A stretch of 64,000 bases of DNA from Actinomyces sp. GTDB taxonomy: Bacteria > Actinomycetota > Actinomycetes > Actinomycetales > Actinomycetaceae. Below, one piece after another: positions 39,108-48,264 of this stretch. A program made the translations under genes and the position numbers. Below the pieces are notes generated by a model, which was given only the letters and a program-made list of their open reading frames with translations, was not told the origin of the DNA and made no database searches. Every line of letters starts with the position of its first letter. Position 1 is the stretch's first letter. Where the stretch lies: assembly GCF_029851875.1 (NCBI RefSeq), contig NZ_JARKVC010000023.1:1-64000 (forward strand). Reading direction: 5' to 3'.

Positions 39108-39144
39108 GCCGGCACCTGGCCCAGCCGGCACGGTAGGCCGGCCG
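39108..39144 (+). terminator. GC-rich hairpin cluster after metK
   Basis: Three GCCGGC-type palindromes (39108-39113, 39124-39129, 39137-39144) can pair with one another in alternative stems just after metK. A terminator is plausible but not unique in fold. Confidence 0.4.
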
Positions 39145-39168
39145 GGTTCTCGTGTCGGTGCTACGCCG

Positions 39169-39174
39169 TAGAGT
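39169..39174 (+). promoter_or_regulatory. Candidate -10 box (TAGAGT) for priA
   Basis: TAGAGT lies 40 bases before priA. A poor -35-like TTCTCG is 16 bases upstream. Confidence 0.4.
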
Positions 39175-39213
39175 GACGAGGGAAGGGACACCGTCAGGCT
39201 GCGGAAGGGGACG

Positions 39214-41283
39214 ATGATGAGCCAGACCGGTCGTCAGGACGCCCTGCTCGTGGCGCCGGCCCCGGCCGAGCGCACGGTCCACCTGCCCGGCGTCGTCGAC
39301 CCGGTCGCCCGGGTCCTCCTGGACAGCCCGCTGCCGCACCTGGACCGTCCCTTTGACTACCTCGTGCCGGCCGAGCTGGACGCCGCCGCGGCCGTGGGCA
39401 CCCGGGTCACCGTCACCTTCGGCGGCCAGGAGGTCCACGGCTGGCTGTGGGAGCGGGGGAGCACCACCACCCACACCGGGCGCCTGACCGCGCTGCGCAG
39501 GGTGGTCTCGGACCTGCCCGTCCTCCCGCCCTCCACCAGGCGGCTGGTCGAGGCTGTGGCTGAGCGCACGGCGGGCACCAGGGCGGACGTCCTGCGCCTG
39601 GCGGTGCCGGCACGGCACGCCCGCACCGAGCGCGCGGAGCGGGAGCGCGAGGTCACGGTGCCGGCCCTGCCGGCAGGACCGGCACCTGCGGCGCACGGCG
39701 AGACAGGCTGGGCGGCCTACGACGGGGGCACGCAGCTTCTTCAGGCTCTGGCGCAGGGGAAGGCACCGCGTGCGGTGTGGACCGCGCTGCCCGGGCGCAC
39801 GGGCCTGGTGGAGGACTGGCAGGTGCTGCTCTCTCGCGCCGTGAGCGCGACCCTCTCCAGCGGCCGCGGGGCCCTCGTGCTCACGGCGACCACCGCCCAG
39901 GCGGAGAACCTCGCTCAGCGGATCGCCGCCTGCCTGGAGGCCGAGCACGGGCAGGCGGAGCCGGTGGCCGTGCTCTCGGCCGAGCACGGTCCAGCACGCC
40001 GCTACAAGGCCTTTCTCGCAGCTCTGCTCGGTCACGCTCGCGTGGTCGTGGGTACCAGGGCGGCTGCCTTCGCACCCGTGCGCGACCTCGGCCTGGCGGT
40101 CATCTGGGACGACGGCGACGACCGTCTGGACGAGCCACGCTCGCCCTACGTCCACGCCCGGACGGTCCTGGCGCTGCGCAGCGGCCTGGAGAAGGCGGGC
40201 CTGCTCATCGCTGGCTACTCACGCAGCATCGAGGCGCACAGCTACGTCGCCCAGGGGTGGGCCGAGCAGGTCACGGCGCCGCGTGAGTTGATCAGGCGCG
40301 TCATCCCCCGGGTGCAGGTCCCCGGCGCACCCGAGCTGGAGGCCGAGGGCGCCTCTGGCTACGCCCGCATCCCCTCCCTGGCCCACCGGGCGCTGCGCCA
40401 GGCCCTGCAGCAGGGCCCCGTGCTGGTCCAGGTGCCTCGCGCAGGCTACGCCCCGGTGGTCGCCTGTGCCTCCTGCCGCACGCCCGCAGCCTGCGCCAGC
40501 TGCTCAGGGCCGGTGATGATGAGCCGCAGCGGTGAGGTCTCCTGCCGCTGGTGCGGCCGCCAGACGGCCTCGTGGTCCTGCCCGGCCTGCGGGCACACGC
40601 GGCTGAGGATGGTAGCCGTGGGCACGGTACGAACCGCCGACGAGCTGGGACGGGCCTTCCCGATGGTGCCTGTCGTGGTCTCAGGAGCGCGAGAGGACCA
40701 CGGCGTCATCCAGACCGTCGACGACCAGCCCAGGCTCGTCGTCGCCACGCCCGGGGCCGAGCCGGTGGCCGAGGGCGGCTACCACGCGGTACTGCTGCTG
40801 GACGGTGCGACCTTGTCTGCCAGGCCGGACCTGGGGGCCTCCAGCGAGGCCCTGCGGCGCTGGTCGGGTGCGGTGGTCCTGGCCCGGCCGCAGGCACGGG
40901 TCATCCTGCTCGGCGGCCCTGCCGAGGCTGTGGCACAGGCGCTCGTGCGCTGGGACCACGCGGGCTTCGCACGCCGGGAGCTGGCTGAGCGCACCGAGCT
41001 GGGACTGCCTCCGGCACTGCGCTGCGCACGGCTGGACGGCCCGGCCCGAGGTGTCGAGGAGCTGGTGGAGGAGGCGCGCTCACGCGGCTGGGACGCCCTG
41101 GGGCCGGTGGAGGTGCCCTGGCGGCGAGGAGGGGAGGCGGGGAGCACCTCTCGTGCGCTGATCCGGGTTCCCTTGGCCCAGGGCAGGCAGCTGGCCGAGG
41201 TCCTGCGGCTGCGGCAGCGGGAGCGCTCGGTGCGCCGTGCGGAGGCCGTGCGTGTGGAGCTTGACCCGAGTGTCCTGTGGTAG
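39214..41283 (+). CDS. priA: Probable primosomal protein N' (PriA) without helicase motifs
   Basis: A 689-residue replication-restart protein homologue. The N-terminal DNA-binding domain begins ARVLLDSPLPHLDRPFDYLVP. The zinc-binding Cys array CASCRTPAACASC...CRWCGR...CPACG is kept. The position of the Walker A motif reads ALPGRTGL and that of DEEH reads WDDGDD, so the ATPase/helicase core is degenerate. This is the established actinobacterial form of PriA, which is thought not to be a helicase. GGAAGGGG lies 4 bases before the first ATG; a second ATG follows immediately. Confidence 0.92.
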   Translation: MMSQTGRQDALLVAPAPAERTVHLPGVVDPVARVLLDSPLPHLDRPFDYLVPAELDAAAAVGTRVTVTFGGQEVHGWLWERGSTTTHTGRLTALRRVVSDLPVLPPSTRRLVEAVAERTAGTRADVLRLAVPARHARTERAEREREVTVPALPAGPAPAAHGETGWAAYDGGTQLLQALAQGKAPRAVWTALPGRTGLVEDWQVLLSRAVSATLSSGRGALVLTATTAQAENLAQRIAACLEAEHGQAEPVAVLSAEHGPARRYKAFLAALLGHARVVVGTRAAAFAPVRDLGLAVIWDDGDDRLDEPRSPYVHARTVLALRSGLEKAGLLIAGYSRSIEAHSYVAQGWAEQVTAPRELIRRVIPRVQVPGAPELEAEGASGYARIPSLAHRALRQALQQGPVLVQVPRAGYAPVVACASCRTPAACASCSGPVMMSRSGEVSCRWCGRQTASWSCPACGHTRLRMVAVGTVRTADELGRAFPMVPVVVSGAREDHGVIQTVDDQPRLVVATPGAEPVAEGGYHAVLLLDGATLSARPDLGASSEALRRWSGAVVLARPQARVILLGGPAEAVAQALVRWDHAGFARRELAERTELGLPPALRCARLDGPARGVEELVEEARSRGWDALGPVEVPWRRGGEAGSTSRALIRVPLAQGRQLAEVLRLRQRERSVRRAEAVRVELDPSVLW

Positions 41284-41454
41284 AGCGCGCGGGCGGCACA
41301 GGTAGCTCACGGCGTCTTTTCAGCGCGAATTTGTTCACACTCCGTGCTAATGTGCACTCAGCGCGAGCAAGGATGCTCTCGCAGCCGTCGAACACGAGGC
41401 GGGGCTCAGGGAAGGGCCCGGCCCTCCCCAGTCCCACCGAGAGATGAGGCCCTG
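41284..41454 (+). promoter_or_regulatory. Promoter region of the fucosidase gene
   Basis: The 171 bases between priA and the fucosidase include an AT-richer patch with TAATGT (41348-41353) as a likely -10. An imperfect inverted repeat GTTCACA/TGTGCAC (41333-41339 with 41351-41357) straddles it, and CAGCGCGA is directly repeated at 41321 and 41359. The arrangement suggests a repressor site over the promoter, as expected for a sugar-inducible glycosidase. No priA terminator is obvious. Confidence 0.5.
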
Positions 41455-44400
41455 ATGAGTGCTTCTCGAGGAAGGTCACCGCTGCGCGCGGTGGTCGCCG
41501 TCGTTGCCAGCGCCGCGATGCTGCTGGTCGGCGTGGGCCAGGCAGGCAGGTCGCCTGTCGCCCAGGCCGCCGAGTCAACAACCACCCTCACCGCGGCTGC
41601 GGACAGCACCGCCCAGTCGTGGATGTCGGAAAAGACACAGAACAAGCACGACCAGCCCTACGTCGCCGTCCTCAACGGCGGGCAGCAGGCAGGTGCCTTC
41701 AACGAGAAGCACCTGTCGACGGACCCGGCTGACGGGACGGACGCCAAGCTGGGCCTGGTCACCTTCGACCTGCGCGCCTACGAGCAGGCGCCGACCGCCG
41801 CGGTGGTACGCCTGACCTACCTGGGGTACGCCGGTGGGCAGCGTGAGGCCTCTCTCAAGGACACCGTGAGCCTCGCGCTGGTTGACGACCTGCGCTGCAC
41901 CAACAGCGCACTGCTGTGCGACACCGACTCAGCGACCTGGGTAGCGCGTCCCGCCGTCGACACCAGCCAGGTCACGGCACGCTCTGCGCCCTTCGAGATC
42001 GGCCAGGCCCGCTACCCGTCGACCCCGACCGAGGGCCGGAGCCTGCCCGTGGTCGAGGTGGATGTCACCAGCCAGGTCGCCGCGGCCTTCGAGGCCGGGT
42101 CACGAGTCCTCACCTTCGCCCTGGCGGAGAGCGCCGGGGTGGACCTGCGCTTCGCGAGCCTGGAGAACACCTCCGCCCTCACCCCCGAGGCCGGCCAGGC
42201 GGCACCGCACATGGTGCTCACCGGCGGTGCCCCGACCGCCTCGCACACCCAGGACCTGCCGGTCCAGGCAGACAACACGGCCCAGGCCTGGACCTCGGAG
42301 AAGCAGTCCACGAACAGCTCCAAGCCCTACGTGGCCGCGCTGGCCGCCCCCGGCACGGGACGCTTCAACGAACAGCTGGTCACCACCGACCTGTCCGACG
42401 GGACCGACGCCAAGCTCGGCCTGCTGACCTTCGACCTGTCCTCCCTGACCTCCGCCCCGCCCTCGGCCACGCTGCGCCTGACCTACCTCGGCTACGCCGG
42501 CGCCGCCCGGGACGCCCAGCAGACGACGTCGCTGCTGGCCACCGGGGTGGACGACACGGTGTGCACCAACGGGGCCTCCTCGTGCGCCACCCCCAGCGCG
42601 ACCTGGATCCACCGCCCCGTCGTCGACCTCCAGGACGGGCGGGCCGTGGCCCAGTCCGCCGCCTTCGCGATCGGAGGCACCAGGTACAGCGACAGCATGA
42701 CGGTCCCCTCCGGCCGACCGGTCGTCGAGCTCGACGTCACCGCGATCGTGCGCGAGGCGATCACCCAGGGCCGGCAGAGCGTGACGCTCGCCCTGAGCGA
42801 GACCTCGGGCGTGGACGTGCGCTTCGCCTCCTCAGAGGGCGCCACCAGCCTGGCCGGTGCGAGCCCCGCCATGGCACCGACGCTACGAGTCCCGCAGGCC
42901 CCAGCTCCTGCCCCCACCCACCGCCTGGTGGTCACCGGGCTCAGGACCCGGTACGCCGTCGGGGAGCCCTTCTCCAGCGACGGGATCCGTGTGGCGATCG
43001 AGCGCACCGACGACGGCGCCCAGGCCGAGCTGCCGGCCGACGCCTACGAGCTCACCGGCACCGACTACGACCCCCAGGCCGTGGGCGCGCACGTGCTGAC
43101 CGTCACCGCCAAGGCGCGGCCCGAGCTCTCCACGACCGTCCTGGCCTACGTCCTCGCCCCCGACGACGAGCCCGAGGACGCGGACATGAGCGGCGACGAC
43201 GTCCTGTGGTACTCCCAGCCGGCCTCCCAGACCACGTTGCGCGGTGCCGCAGGCTCCGTGGGACAGGGACACGACAACGTCTGGCAGCAGACCACCCTGC
43301 CCATCGGGAACGGCCGAGTGGGAGCGACCGTGTGGGGTGAGACGAGCAAGGAGCGCCTCACCCTGAACGAGGAGACCCTGTGGACCGGTGGCCCAGGCAG
43401 CGACGCCGCGTACAACGGGGGCAACGACGAGGCCCGAGGACGTCAGGGTGCCACGCTGCGCGCGCTCAACCAGCAGCTCGAGAACGGCGCGCAGACGGTC
43501 AACCCGGGCGGCCTGACAGGCGGGTTCTCCGCCGGCCAGCAGGGCTCCTACCAGAGCTGGGGTGACCTGTTCATCGACTACGGGCTCGACGATGAGGCCG
43601 AGGTGTCCGGGTACCAGCGCAGCCTGGACCTCAGCCGCGGCGTCGCCGGGGTCCAGCTCACCAGCGACGGCGTGACCTACCGCCGCGACTACTTCGTCTC
43701 CCAGCCGGACCAGGTCCTGGTCTCCCACCTGACGGCGAGCGAGGCAGGCGCCCTCAACCTCACCGTCACCGCACCGACTCACCCCGGCTTCAGCAAGACG
43801 GGGGAGGAGACCGTCGTCGAGGCAGACACCCTGACAGTCAGCGGCAGCCTGGCGAACAACGGCCTGCGCTACACGATGCGCCTCAAGGCGATCACGGACG
43901 CCGGCGAGGTCACCGCCAGCCCCGACGGGACCGGCCTGGTGATCCGCGGCGCCGGCGCGGTCACCCTCTACCTGGCTGCCGCCACCGACTACAAGCAGAC
44001 CTACCCCACCTACCGCACCGGCGAGGACGCCCAGGCCCTGGCCGCCCGCGTCTCGCAGACCGTCCAGGCGGCAGCGTCCAAGGGCTACAGCGCCGTGCTG
44101 CGTGACCACGTCGAGGACCACCGCAGCCTCTACGACCGGGTCCGCCTGGACCTGGGGCAGGGCCGCTCCTGGGGAGAGGGGGCCCAGCCCACGGACACCC
44201 TCCTGGCGGGCTACGGCCAGGCCCCGCAGGATGAGCGGCGCACGGTAGAGAACCTGGCGTACCAGTACGGGCGCTACCTCACCATCGCCTCCTCGCGTCA
44301 GGACAGCCAGCTCCCGGCCAACCTTCAGGGCATCTGGTCCTCGACCGCGGACGACAACGCTCACGGGCGCACCCCCTGGGGGTCTGACTTCCACATGAAC

Positions 44401-46470
44401 GTCAACCTCCAGATGAACTACTGGCCCACCTACTCCGCCAACCTCGCCGAGCTCGCCCGGCCTCTGAGGGCCTACGCCCAGGGGCTGGTCGAACCGGGCC
44501 GGGTCACCGCGAGGGTCTACGCCGGGGCCGGTACCGCAGCCGGGACGCCCATCGGCCAGGGCCAGGGCTTTATGGCGCACACGGAGAACACCCCCTACGG
44601 GTGGACGACACCTGGAGCCTCCTTCTCCTGGGGGTGGAGCCCGGCCGCGGTACCGTGGCTGCTGCAGAACGTGTACGAGGCCTACGAGTTCAGCGGTGAC
44701 ACCCAGGAGCTCTCGGACGAGATCTACCCGCTGCTCAAGGAGGAGACCCGCTTCTACGTCGACTACATGCTGCACCCGGCCTTGCGTCCTGCGGCTGACG
44801 GCAGCACGCGACTGACCACGGGCGTGGCCTACTCACCTGAGCACGGTCCGCAGGGAACTGACGGCAACACCTACGAGAGCTCGCTGGTCTGGCAGCTGCT
44901 TCACGACACGGTCCAGGCCGCCCAGACCCTGGGAGTCGACGCCGACCTGGTCGGCCAGGCCGAGGACGGCACCTGCGAGCCGGCCAGCTGGAGGAAGGAC
45001 GCCTCCGGCTCCTTCCTCAGCCCTGACGCCAACCGCTCGTGGAGCTGCGCGCTGAGCCTGCTCCAGCCGATCGAGGTCGGTTCCGACGGTCAGGTCAAGG
45101 AGTGGTACTTCGAGGACGGCCTGGGAAGGAACGCGGACGGCAGCTGGATCGCGGGCTACCAGCAGGACCACCAGCACCGTCACATGTCCCACCTGCTCGG
45201 GCTGTTCCCCGGTGACCTGGTCACCGTCGACAACCCGACCTACATGGAGGCGGCCAGGACCTCGCTGCTACGCCGCGGGGACCGGGCCACGGGATGGGGG
45301 CTGGCCCAGCGCATCAACTCCTGGGCGCGTACCGGCGACGGGGACCACGCCTACACGCTGCTGAGCAACCAGCTGAGCGGGGCGATGTACCCGAACCTCT
45401 TCGACGCCCACCCGCCCTTCCAGATCGACGGAAACTTCGGTTACACCTCTGGCGTGGACGAGATGCTCCTGCAGTCCAACTCGACCTTCACCGACACCTC
45501 CTCGCGGACGTGGGCGAGCTACACGAACATCCTGCCCGCCGTGCCGAAGGCGTGGGCGGACAAGGGCTCTGTCAGCGGCCTGGTCGCCCGAGGGGGCTTC
45601 GTCACCGGGATCGACTGGTCGGACGGCGAGGTCGACAAGGTGACACTGACCTCACGCGTCGGTCACGAGGCCGCGGTACGCATCACCCGTGGCGGGGCGG
45701 AGAACTACACGGTGACGGCGGTCAGCGGCCCGGGGGAGGGCGTGCACGACGCTGCCGTCTCGCCCACCTGGGTCAGCAACGGCCAGGACTGGCTGCTGAC
45801 CTTCCCGACCGAGGCCGGCTACACCTACACCATCGAGCGCAGGCAGCCCGCCACCTTAGAGGTCAGTGGCCGCACCACGCTCGAGGTCGGCGCCTCGACA
45901 GCGCTGACGGCCTCCTTCAACCCGGCAGAGGGCCCTGACCTGAGCGTGACCTGGGCCTCCTCGGACGAGTCCGTCCTCACCGTCGACGAGGACGGGACGG
46001 TCCACGCGGTGGCTGAGGGGCAGGCGAGAGTCACGGCGACCTCGGTCTTTGACACCTCGATCACAGCCAGCATCACGGTCACGGTGACTGCCGCCCCGGG
46101 CGGTGGCTCGGACGGCGGTTCCGACGGCGGTTCCGACGGTGGCTCGGACGGCGGTTCCGACGGTGGCTCGGACGGCGGCTCGGACACCGCTCCGACGGAC
46201 GGACCAGGAACGGGCCCTGGTGACCAGGCCACTCCCGGTGACCAGGCCACTCCCAGCGACCAGCCCGGGAGCACCCAGGCGCCCGGTGACGCCAACCCGG
46301 CTCAGACTCCGGCTGGCAGCCCGCAGCCCGCTGCCACACCGCGCAGCGGCGTCGTCTCCGGGCGGCTGGCTCGCACCGGAACGGGCGCCGGCACGCTGGC
46401 GGCCTCGGTACTGTTGGCCACGGCCCTGGGCCTCACGGCACTGCGCCGCAGCCGAGCCGATCGGGGCTGA
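41455..46470 (+). CDS. Cell-wall-anchored GH95 alpha-L-fucosidase
   Basis: A 1671-residue secreted enzyme. Signal peptide (about 1-40; AVVAVVASAAMLLVGV). Two homologous DNRLRE/CBM-like beta domains at about 41-255 and 264-475 (both with DGTDAKLGL-x-TFDL and RLTYLGYAG). An Ig-like domain at about 486-568. The GH95 module spans about 580-1460, with the substrate-site Asn pair MNVN (N982, N984), a Glu in the SPEHG/TYES segment (E1129 or E1141) and Asp1325 in QIDGNFG. A Big_2 Ig-like domain, an SDGG-repeat linker and LARTG at 1638-1642 follow, then a hydrophobic helix and an Arg tail, a sortase substrate. GH95 enzymes release terminal alpha-1,2-fucose, so host mucin or milk glycans are likely. 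ATG 41455 has GAGG upstream. Confidence 0.93.
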   Translation: MSASRGRSPLRAVVAVVASAAMLLVGVGQAGRSPVAQAAESTTTLTAAADSTAQSWMSEKTQNKHDQPYVAVLNGGQQAGAFNEKHLSTDPADGTDAKLGLVTFDLRAYEQAPTAAVVRLTYLGYAGGQREASLKDTVSLALVDDLRCTNSALLCDTDSATWVARPAVDTSQVTARSAPFEIGQARYPSTPTEGRSLPVVEVDVTSQVAAAFEAGSRVLTFALAESAGVDLRFASLENTSALTPEAGQAAPHMVLTGGAPTASHTQDLPVQADNTAQAWTSEKQSTNSSKPYVAALAAPGTGRFNEQLVTTDLSDGTDAKLGLLTFDLSSLTSAPPSATLRLTYLGYAGAARDAQQTTSLLATGVDDTVCTNGASSCATPSATWIHRPVVDLQDGRAVAQSAAFAIGGTRYSDSMTVPSGRPVVELDVTAIVREAITQGRQSVTLALSETSGVDVRFASSEGATSLAGASPAMAPTLRVPQAPAPAPTHRLVVTGLRTRYAVGEPFSSDGIRVAIERTDDGAQAELPADAYELTGTDYDPQAVGAHVLTVTAKARPELSTTVLAYVLAPDDEPEDADMSGDDVLWYSQPASQTTLRGAAGSVGQGHDNVWQQTTLPIGNGRVGATVWGETSKERLTLNEETLWTGGPGSDAAYNGGNDEARGRQGATLRALNQQLENGAQTVNPGGLTGGFSAGQQGSYQSWGDLFIDYGLDDEAEVSGYQRSLDLSRGVAGVQLTSDGVTYRRDYFVSQPDQVLVSHLTASEAGALNLTVTAPTHPGFSKTGEETVVEADTLTVSGSLANNGLRYTMRLKAITDAGEVTASPDGTGLVIRGAGAVTLYLAAATDYKQTYPTYRTGEDAQALAARVSQTVQAAASKGYSAVLRDHVEDHRSLYDRVRLDLGQGRSWGEGAQPTDTLLAGYGQAPQDERRTVENLAYQYGRYLTIASSRQDSQLPANLQGIWSSTADDNAHGRTPWGSDFHMNVNLQMNYWPTYSANLAELARPLRAYAQGLVEPGRVTARVYAGAGTAAGTPIGQGQGFMAHTENTPYGWTTPGASFSWGWSPAAVPWLLQNVYEAYEFSGDTQELSDEIYPLLKEETRFYVDYMLHPALRPAADGSTRLTTGVAYSPEHGPQGTDGNTYESSLVWQLLHDTVQAAQTLGVDADLVGQAEDGTCEPASWRKDASGSFLSPDANRSWSCALSLLQPIEVGSDGQVKEWYFEDGLGRNADGSWIAGYQQDHQHRHMSHLLGLFPGDLVTVDNPTYMEAARTSLLRRGDRATGWGLAQRINSWARTGDGDHAYTLLSNQLSGAMYPNLFDAHPPFQIDGNFGYTSGVDEMLLQSNSTFTDTSSRTWASYTNILPAVPKAWADKGSVSGLVARGGFVTGIDWSDGEVDKVTLTSRVGHEAAVRITRGGAENYTVTAVSGPGEGVHDAAVSPTWVSNGQDWLLTFPTEAGYTYTIERRQPATLEVSGRTTLEVGASTALTASFNPAEGPDLSVTWASSDESVLTVDEDGTVHAVAEGQARVTATSVFDTSITASITVTVTAAPGGGSDGGSDGGSDGGSDGGSDGGSDGGSDTAPTDGPGTGPGDQATPGDQATPSDQPGSTQAPGDANPAQTPAGSPQPAATPRSGVVSGRLARTGTGAGTLAASVLLATALGLTALRRSRADRG
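46098..46192 (+). repeat. Tandem repeat encoding the Ser-Asp-Gly-Gly linker
   Basis: About eight copies of a 12-base unit of the type GGTTCCGACGGC encode (SDGG)n between the last Ig-like domain and the sorting signal. This is a wall-spanning spacer that is likely to vary in length. Confidence 0.85.
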
Positions 46471-46476
46471 CGTCTC

Positions 46477-46526
46477 GGCCAGGGCTGGGTGGCTCGCGTG
46501 GACCCACGAGCCACCCAGCCCTGGCC
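46477..46526 (+). terminator. 20-bp perfect hairpin after the fucosidase gene
   Basis: A 20-base arm at 46477-46496 pairs perfectly with 46507-46526 around a 10-base loop. It begins 6 bases after the stop codon. It is the longest perfect stem in the window. Confidence 0.85.
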
Positions 46527-46545
46527 AGCAGCGGAGGGAGCGACC

Positions 46546-47199
46546 ATGAGCCGAGCCGACACCTACGCCGCCGCGCACCGGGGGATCGACGCCGTCGTCT
46601 TCGACTACGGCAACGTCCTGTACGCATGGGACCCCTACGGGGCGCTGCCCGGGCACGCGAGCACCGCCCAGTGGGAGGAGTACGTCACCAACGGTGACTT
46701 CGCCCGCTGGAACGAGATGTGCGACGCCGGAGCGACTTTTGCCCAGATCGAGGAGGAGCTGGACCGCACCTACCCCGACCGTCCCGACTGGCTGGCCCTC
46801 CAGCGCCTGTACTGGCAGCGCTTCTCCCAGACCCTGACCGGTCCGGTGCCGGGGACGGCAGCGATCGTCGAGGAGCTGGCCGCCGCAGGCGTCCCCTTGT
46901 ACCTCCTGTCCAACTTCCACGACCAGCTCTTTGAGGCCAACCGGCACCTGTGCCCGCAGCTGGCACTCTTTGACGCCCTGGTGCTCTCAGGGGCCGAGCA
47001 CACCACCAAGCCGGGCCGCACGATCTTCGAGATCCTTCTCAGCCGTCACGGGCTCGTGCCCGAGCGCACCCTGTTCATCGACGACTCCCAGCCCAACATC
47101 GACGCCGCCCAGGAGGTGGGCCTGCGCACCCACCACTTCCGCGGCGCGGGTCGGCTGCGTGCCGCCCTGACCGAGGCCGGCCTGCTGCCCGTGCGGTGA
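46546..47199 (+). CDS. HAD-superfamily phosphatase (YihX-like)
   Basis: A 217-residue cytosolic hydrolase. HAD motif I is VVFDYGNVLYAWDP (Asp nucleophile, D-x-G-N-V-L form of the YihX/glucose-1-phosphatase-like branch), motif II is in YLLSN, motif III is the Lys in TTKPG, and motif IV is LFIDDSQPN. A helical cap separates motifs I and II. ATG 46546 has GGAGGGAG 6 bases upstream. The gene is isolated from the fucosidase by a strong hairpin. The substrate is unknown, with sugar phosphates likely. A 17-base tandem duplication (GCCCGTGCGGTGAGCC) covers its stop codon. Confidence 0.85.
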   Translation: MSRADTYAAAHRGIDAVVFDYGNVLYAWDPYGALPGHASTAQWEEYVTNGDFARWNEMCDAGATFAQIEEELDRTYPDRPDWLALQRLYWQRFSQTLTGPVPGTAAIVEELAAAGVPLYLLSNFHDQLFEANRHLCPQLALFDALVLSGAEHTTKPGRTIFEILLSRHGLVPERTLFIDDSQPNIDAAQEVGLRTHHFRGAGRLRAALTEAGLLPVR

Positions 47200-47256
47200 G
47201 CCCGCCCGTGCGGTGAGCCGCTCCGACCACGTGCGGCGCGGTGCCCTCGGTGCTCA

Positions 47257-47262
47257 TAGACT
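47257..47262 (+). promoter_or_regulatory. -10 box (TAGACT) of leaderless fmt
   Basis: TAGACT is followed by 6 bases (GGGACC) and the fmt ATG. This is one of the clearest leaderless signatures in the window. Confidence 0.65.
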
Positions 47263-47268
47263 GGGACC

Positions 47269-48264
47269 ATGCGTGTTCTCTTTGCCGGAACCCCCGAGGC
47301 GGCTCTGCCCGTGCTGCGCTGGCTCATGGGCTCAGACCACGAGGTCGTCGGTGTCCTCACCCGCGCCGACGCCCGCCAGGGCCGCGGCCGCACCCTGCAC
47401 CCCTCGCCGGTGGCGGCGCTGGCCCGTCAGGCCGGCCTGGAGGTGCGGACACCCTCGACCCTGCGGGACGAGGAGACCCAGGAGTGGGTACGCGGCCTGC
47501 ACGCCGACGTCGCCGTCGTCGTCGCCTACGGCCGCCTGGTGCCGGCCACCTTGCTGGAGGTACCGCAGCACGGCTGGCTCAACCTCCACTTCTCGCTGCT
47601 GCCGGCCTGGCGTGGCGCCGCACCGGTCCAACGCGCCATCATTGCCGGCGACACCCTGACAGGTGTGAGCGTCTTCCGTCTGGAGGAGGGCCTGGACACC
47701 GGTCCGCTCTACGCTCATGTCGCCACCAGCATCGAGGACGGGGACACGGCCGGAGACCTGCTGGCACGCCTGGCTGAGGAGGGTGTCCCGCTGGTGGCGG
47801 AGGTCCTGGAGCAGCTGGCCTCGGGGACCGCGGCGCCGGTGGCCCAGCGCGAGGACGGGATCACCCTCGCTCCGGTGCTCACGCCCGCTGACGGTGAGAT
47901 CCGGTGGAGCGAGACCGCCGCGGCCATCGACCGACGCGTCCGCGGCGTCACCCCCGCACCCGGCGCCCACACCACCTACGAGGGAACCCGCTTGCGCCTC
48001 GGCCCGGTCACCCAGGTGCCCGAGGTGACTGACCTGCCTGCTGGCATGATCCAGGTCTCCAAGCACGAGGTGCTGGTCGGCACCGGAGGCTGCGCCGTGC
48101 GCCTGGGGCAGGTCGCCCCGGCAGGCAAGAAGTGGATGGCGGCCGACGCCTGGGCCCGTGGCGCCCACCCGGCTGTCGGCACGGTCCTGGGATCCGGTGG
48201 CGCCGGTCAGACCAGTGCCGACGGCGGTGCTGACCAGGCCACTGCCGACGGCGGTGCCGCCTGA
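47269..48264 (+). CDS. fmt: Methionyl-tRNA formyltransferase
   Basis: A 331-residue enzyme that formylates initiator Met-tRNA with 10-formyltetrahydrofolate. It begins MRVLFAGTPEAALPVLRWL and has NLHFSLLPAWRGAAPVQRAIIAGD (formyl-folate site) and a C-terminal OB-like tRNA-binding domain. The last 25 residues are an Ala/Gly/Asp repeat tail. The start is leaderless. The stop overlaps the rsmB start by one base (TGATG). Confidence 0.96.
   Translation: MRVLFAGTPEAALPVLRWLMGSDHEVVGVLTRADARQGRGRTLHPSPVAALARQAGLEVRTPSTLRDEETQEWVRGLHADVAVVVAYGRLVPATLLEVPQHGWLNLHFSLLPAWRGAAPVQRAIIAGDTLTGVSVFRLEEGLDTGPLYAHVATSIEDGDTAGDLLARLAEEGVPLVAEVLEQLASGTAAPVAQREDGITLAPVLTPADGEIRWSETAAAIDRRVRGVTPAPGAHTTYEGTRLRLGPVTQVPEVTDLPAGMIQVSKHEVLVGTGGCAVRLGQVAPAGKKWMAADAWARGAHPAVGTVLGSGGAGQTSADGGADQATADGGAA

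Noticed and set aside
46098..46192. Regular 12-base repeats resembling a small array
   Set aside because: They encode the SDGG linker in frame; spacing and unit size exclude CRISPR.
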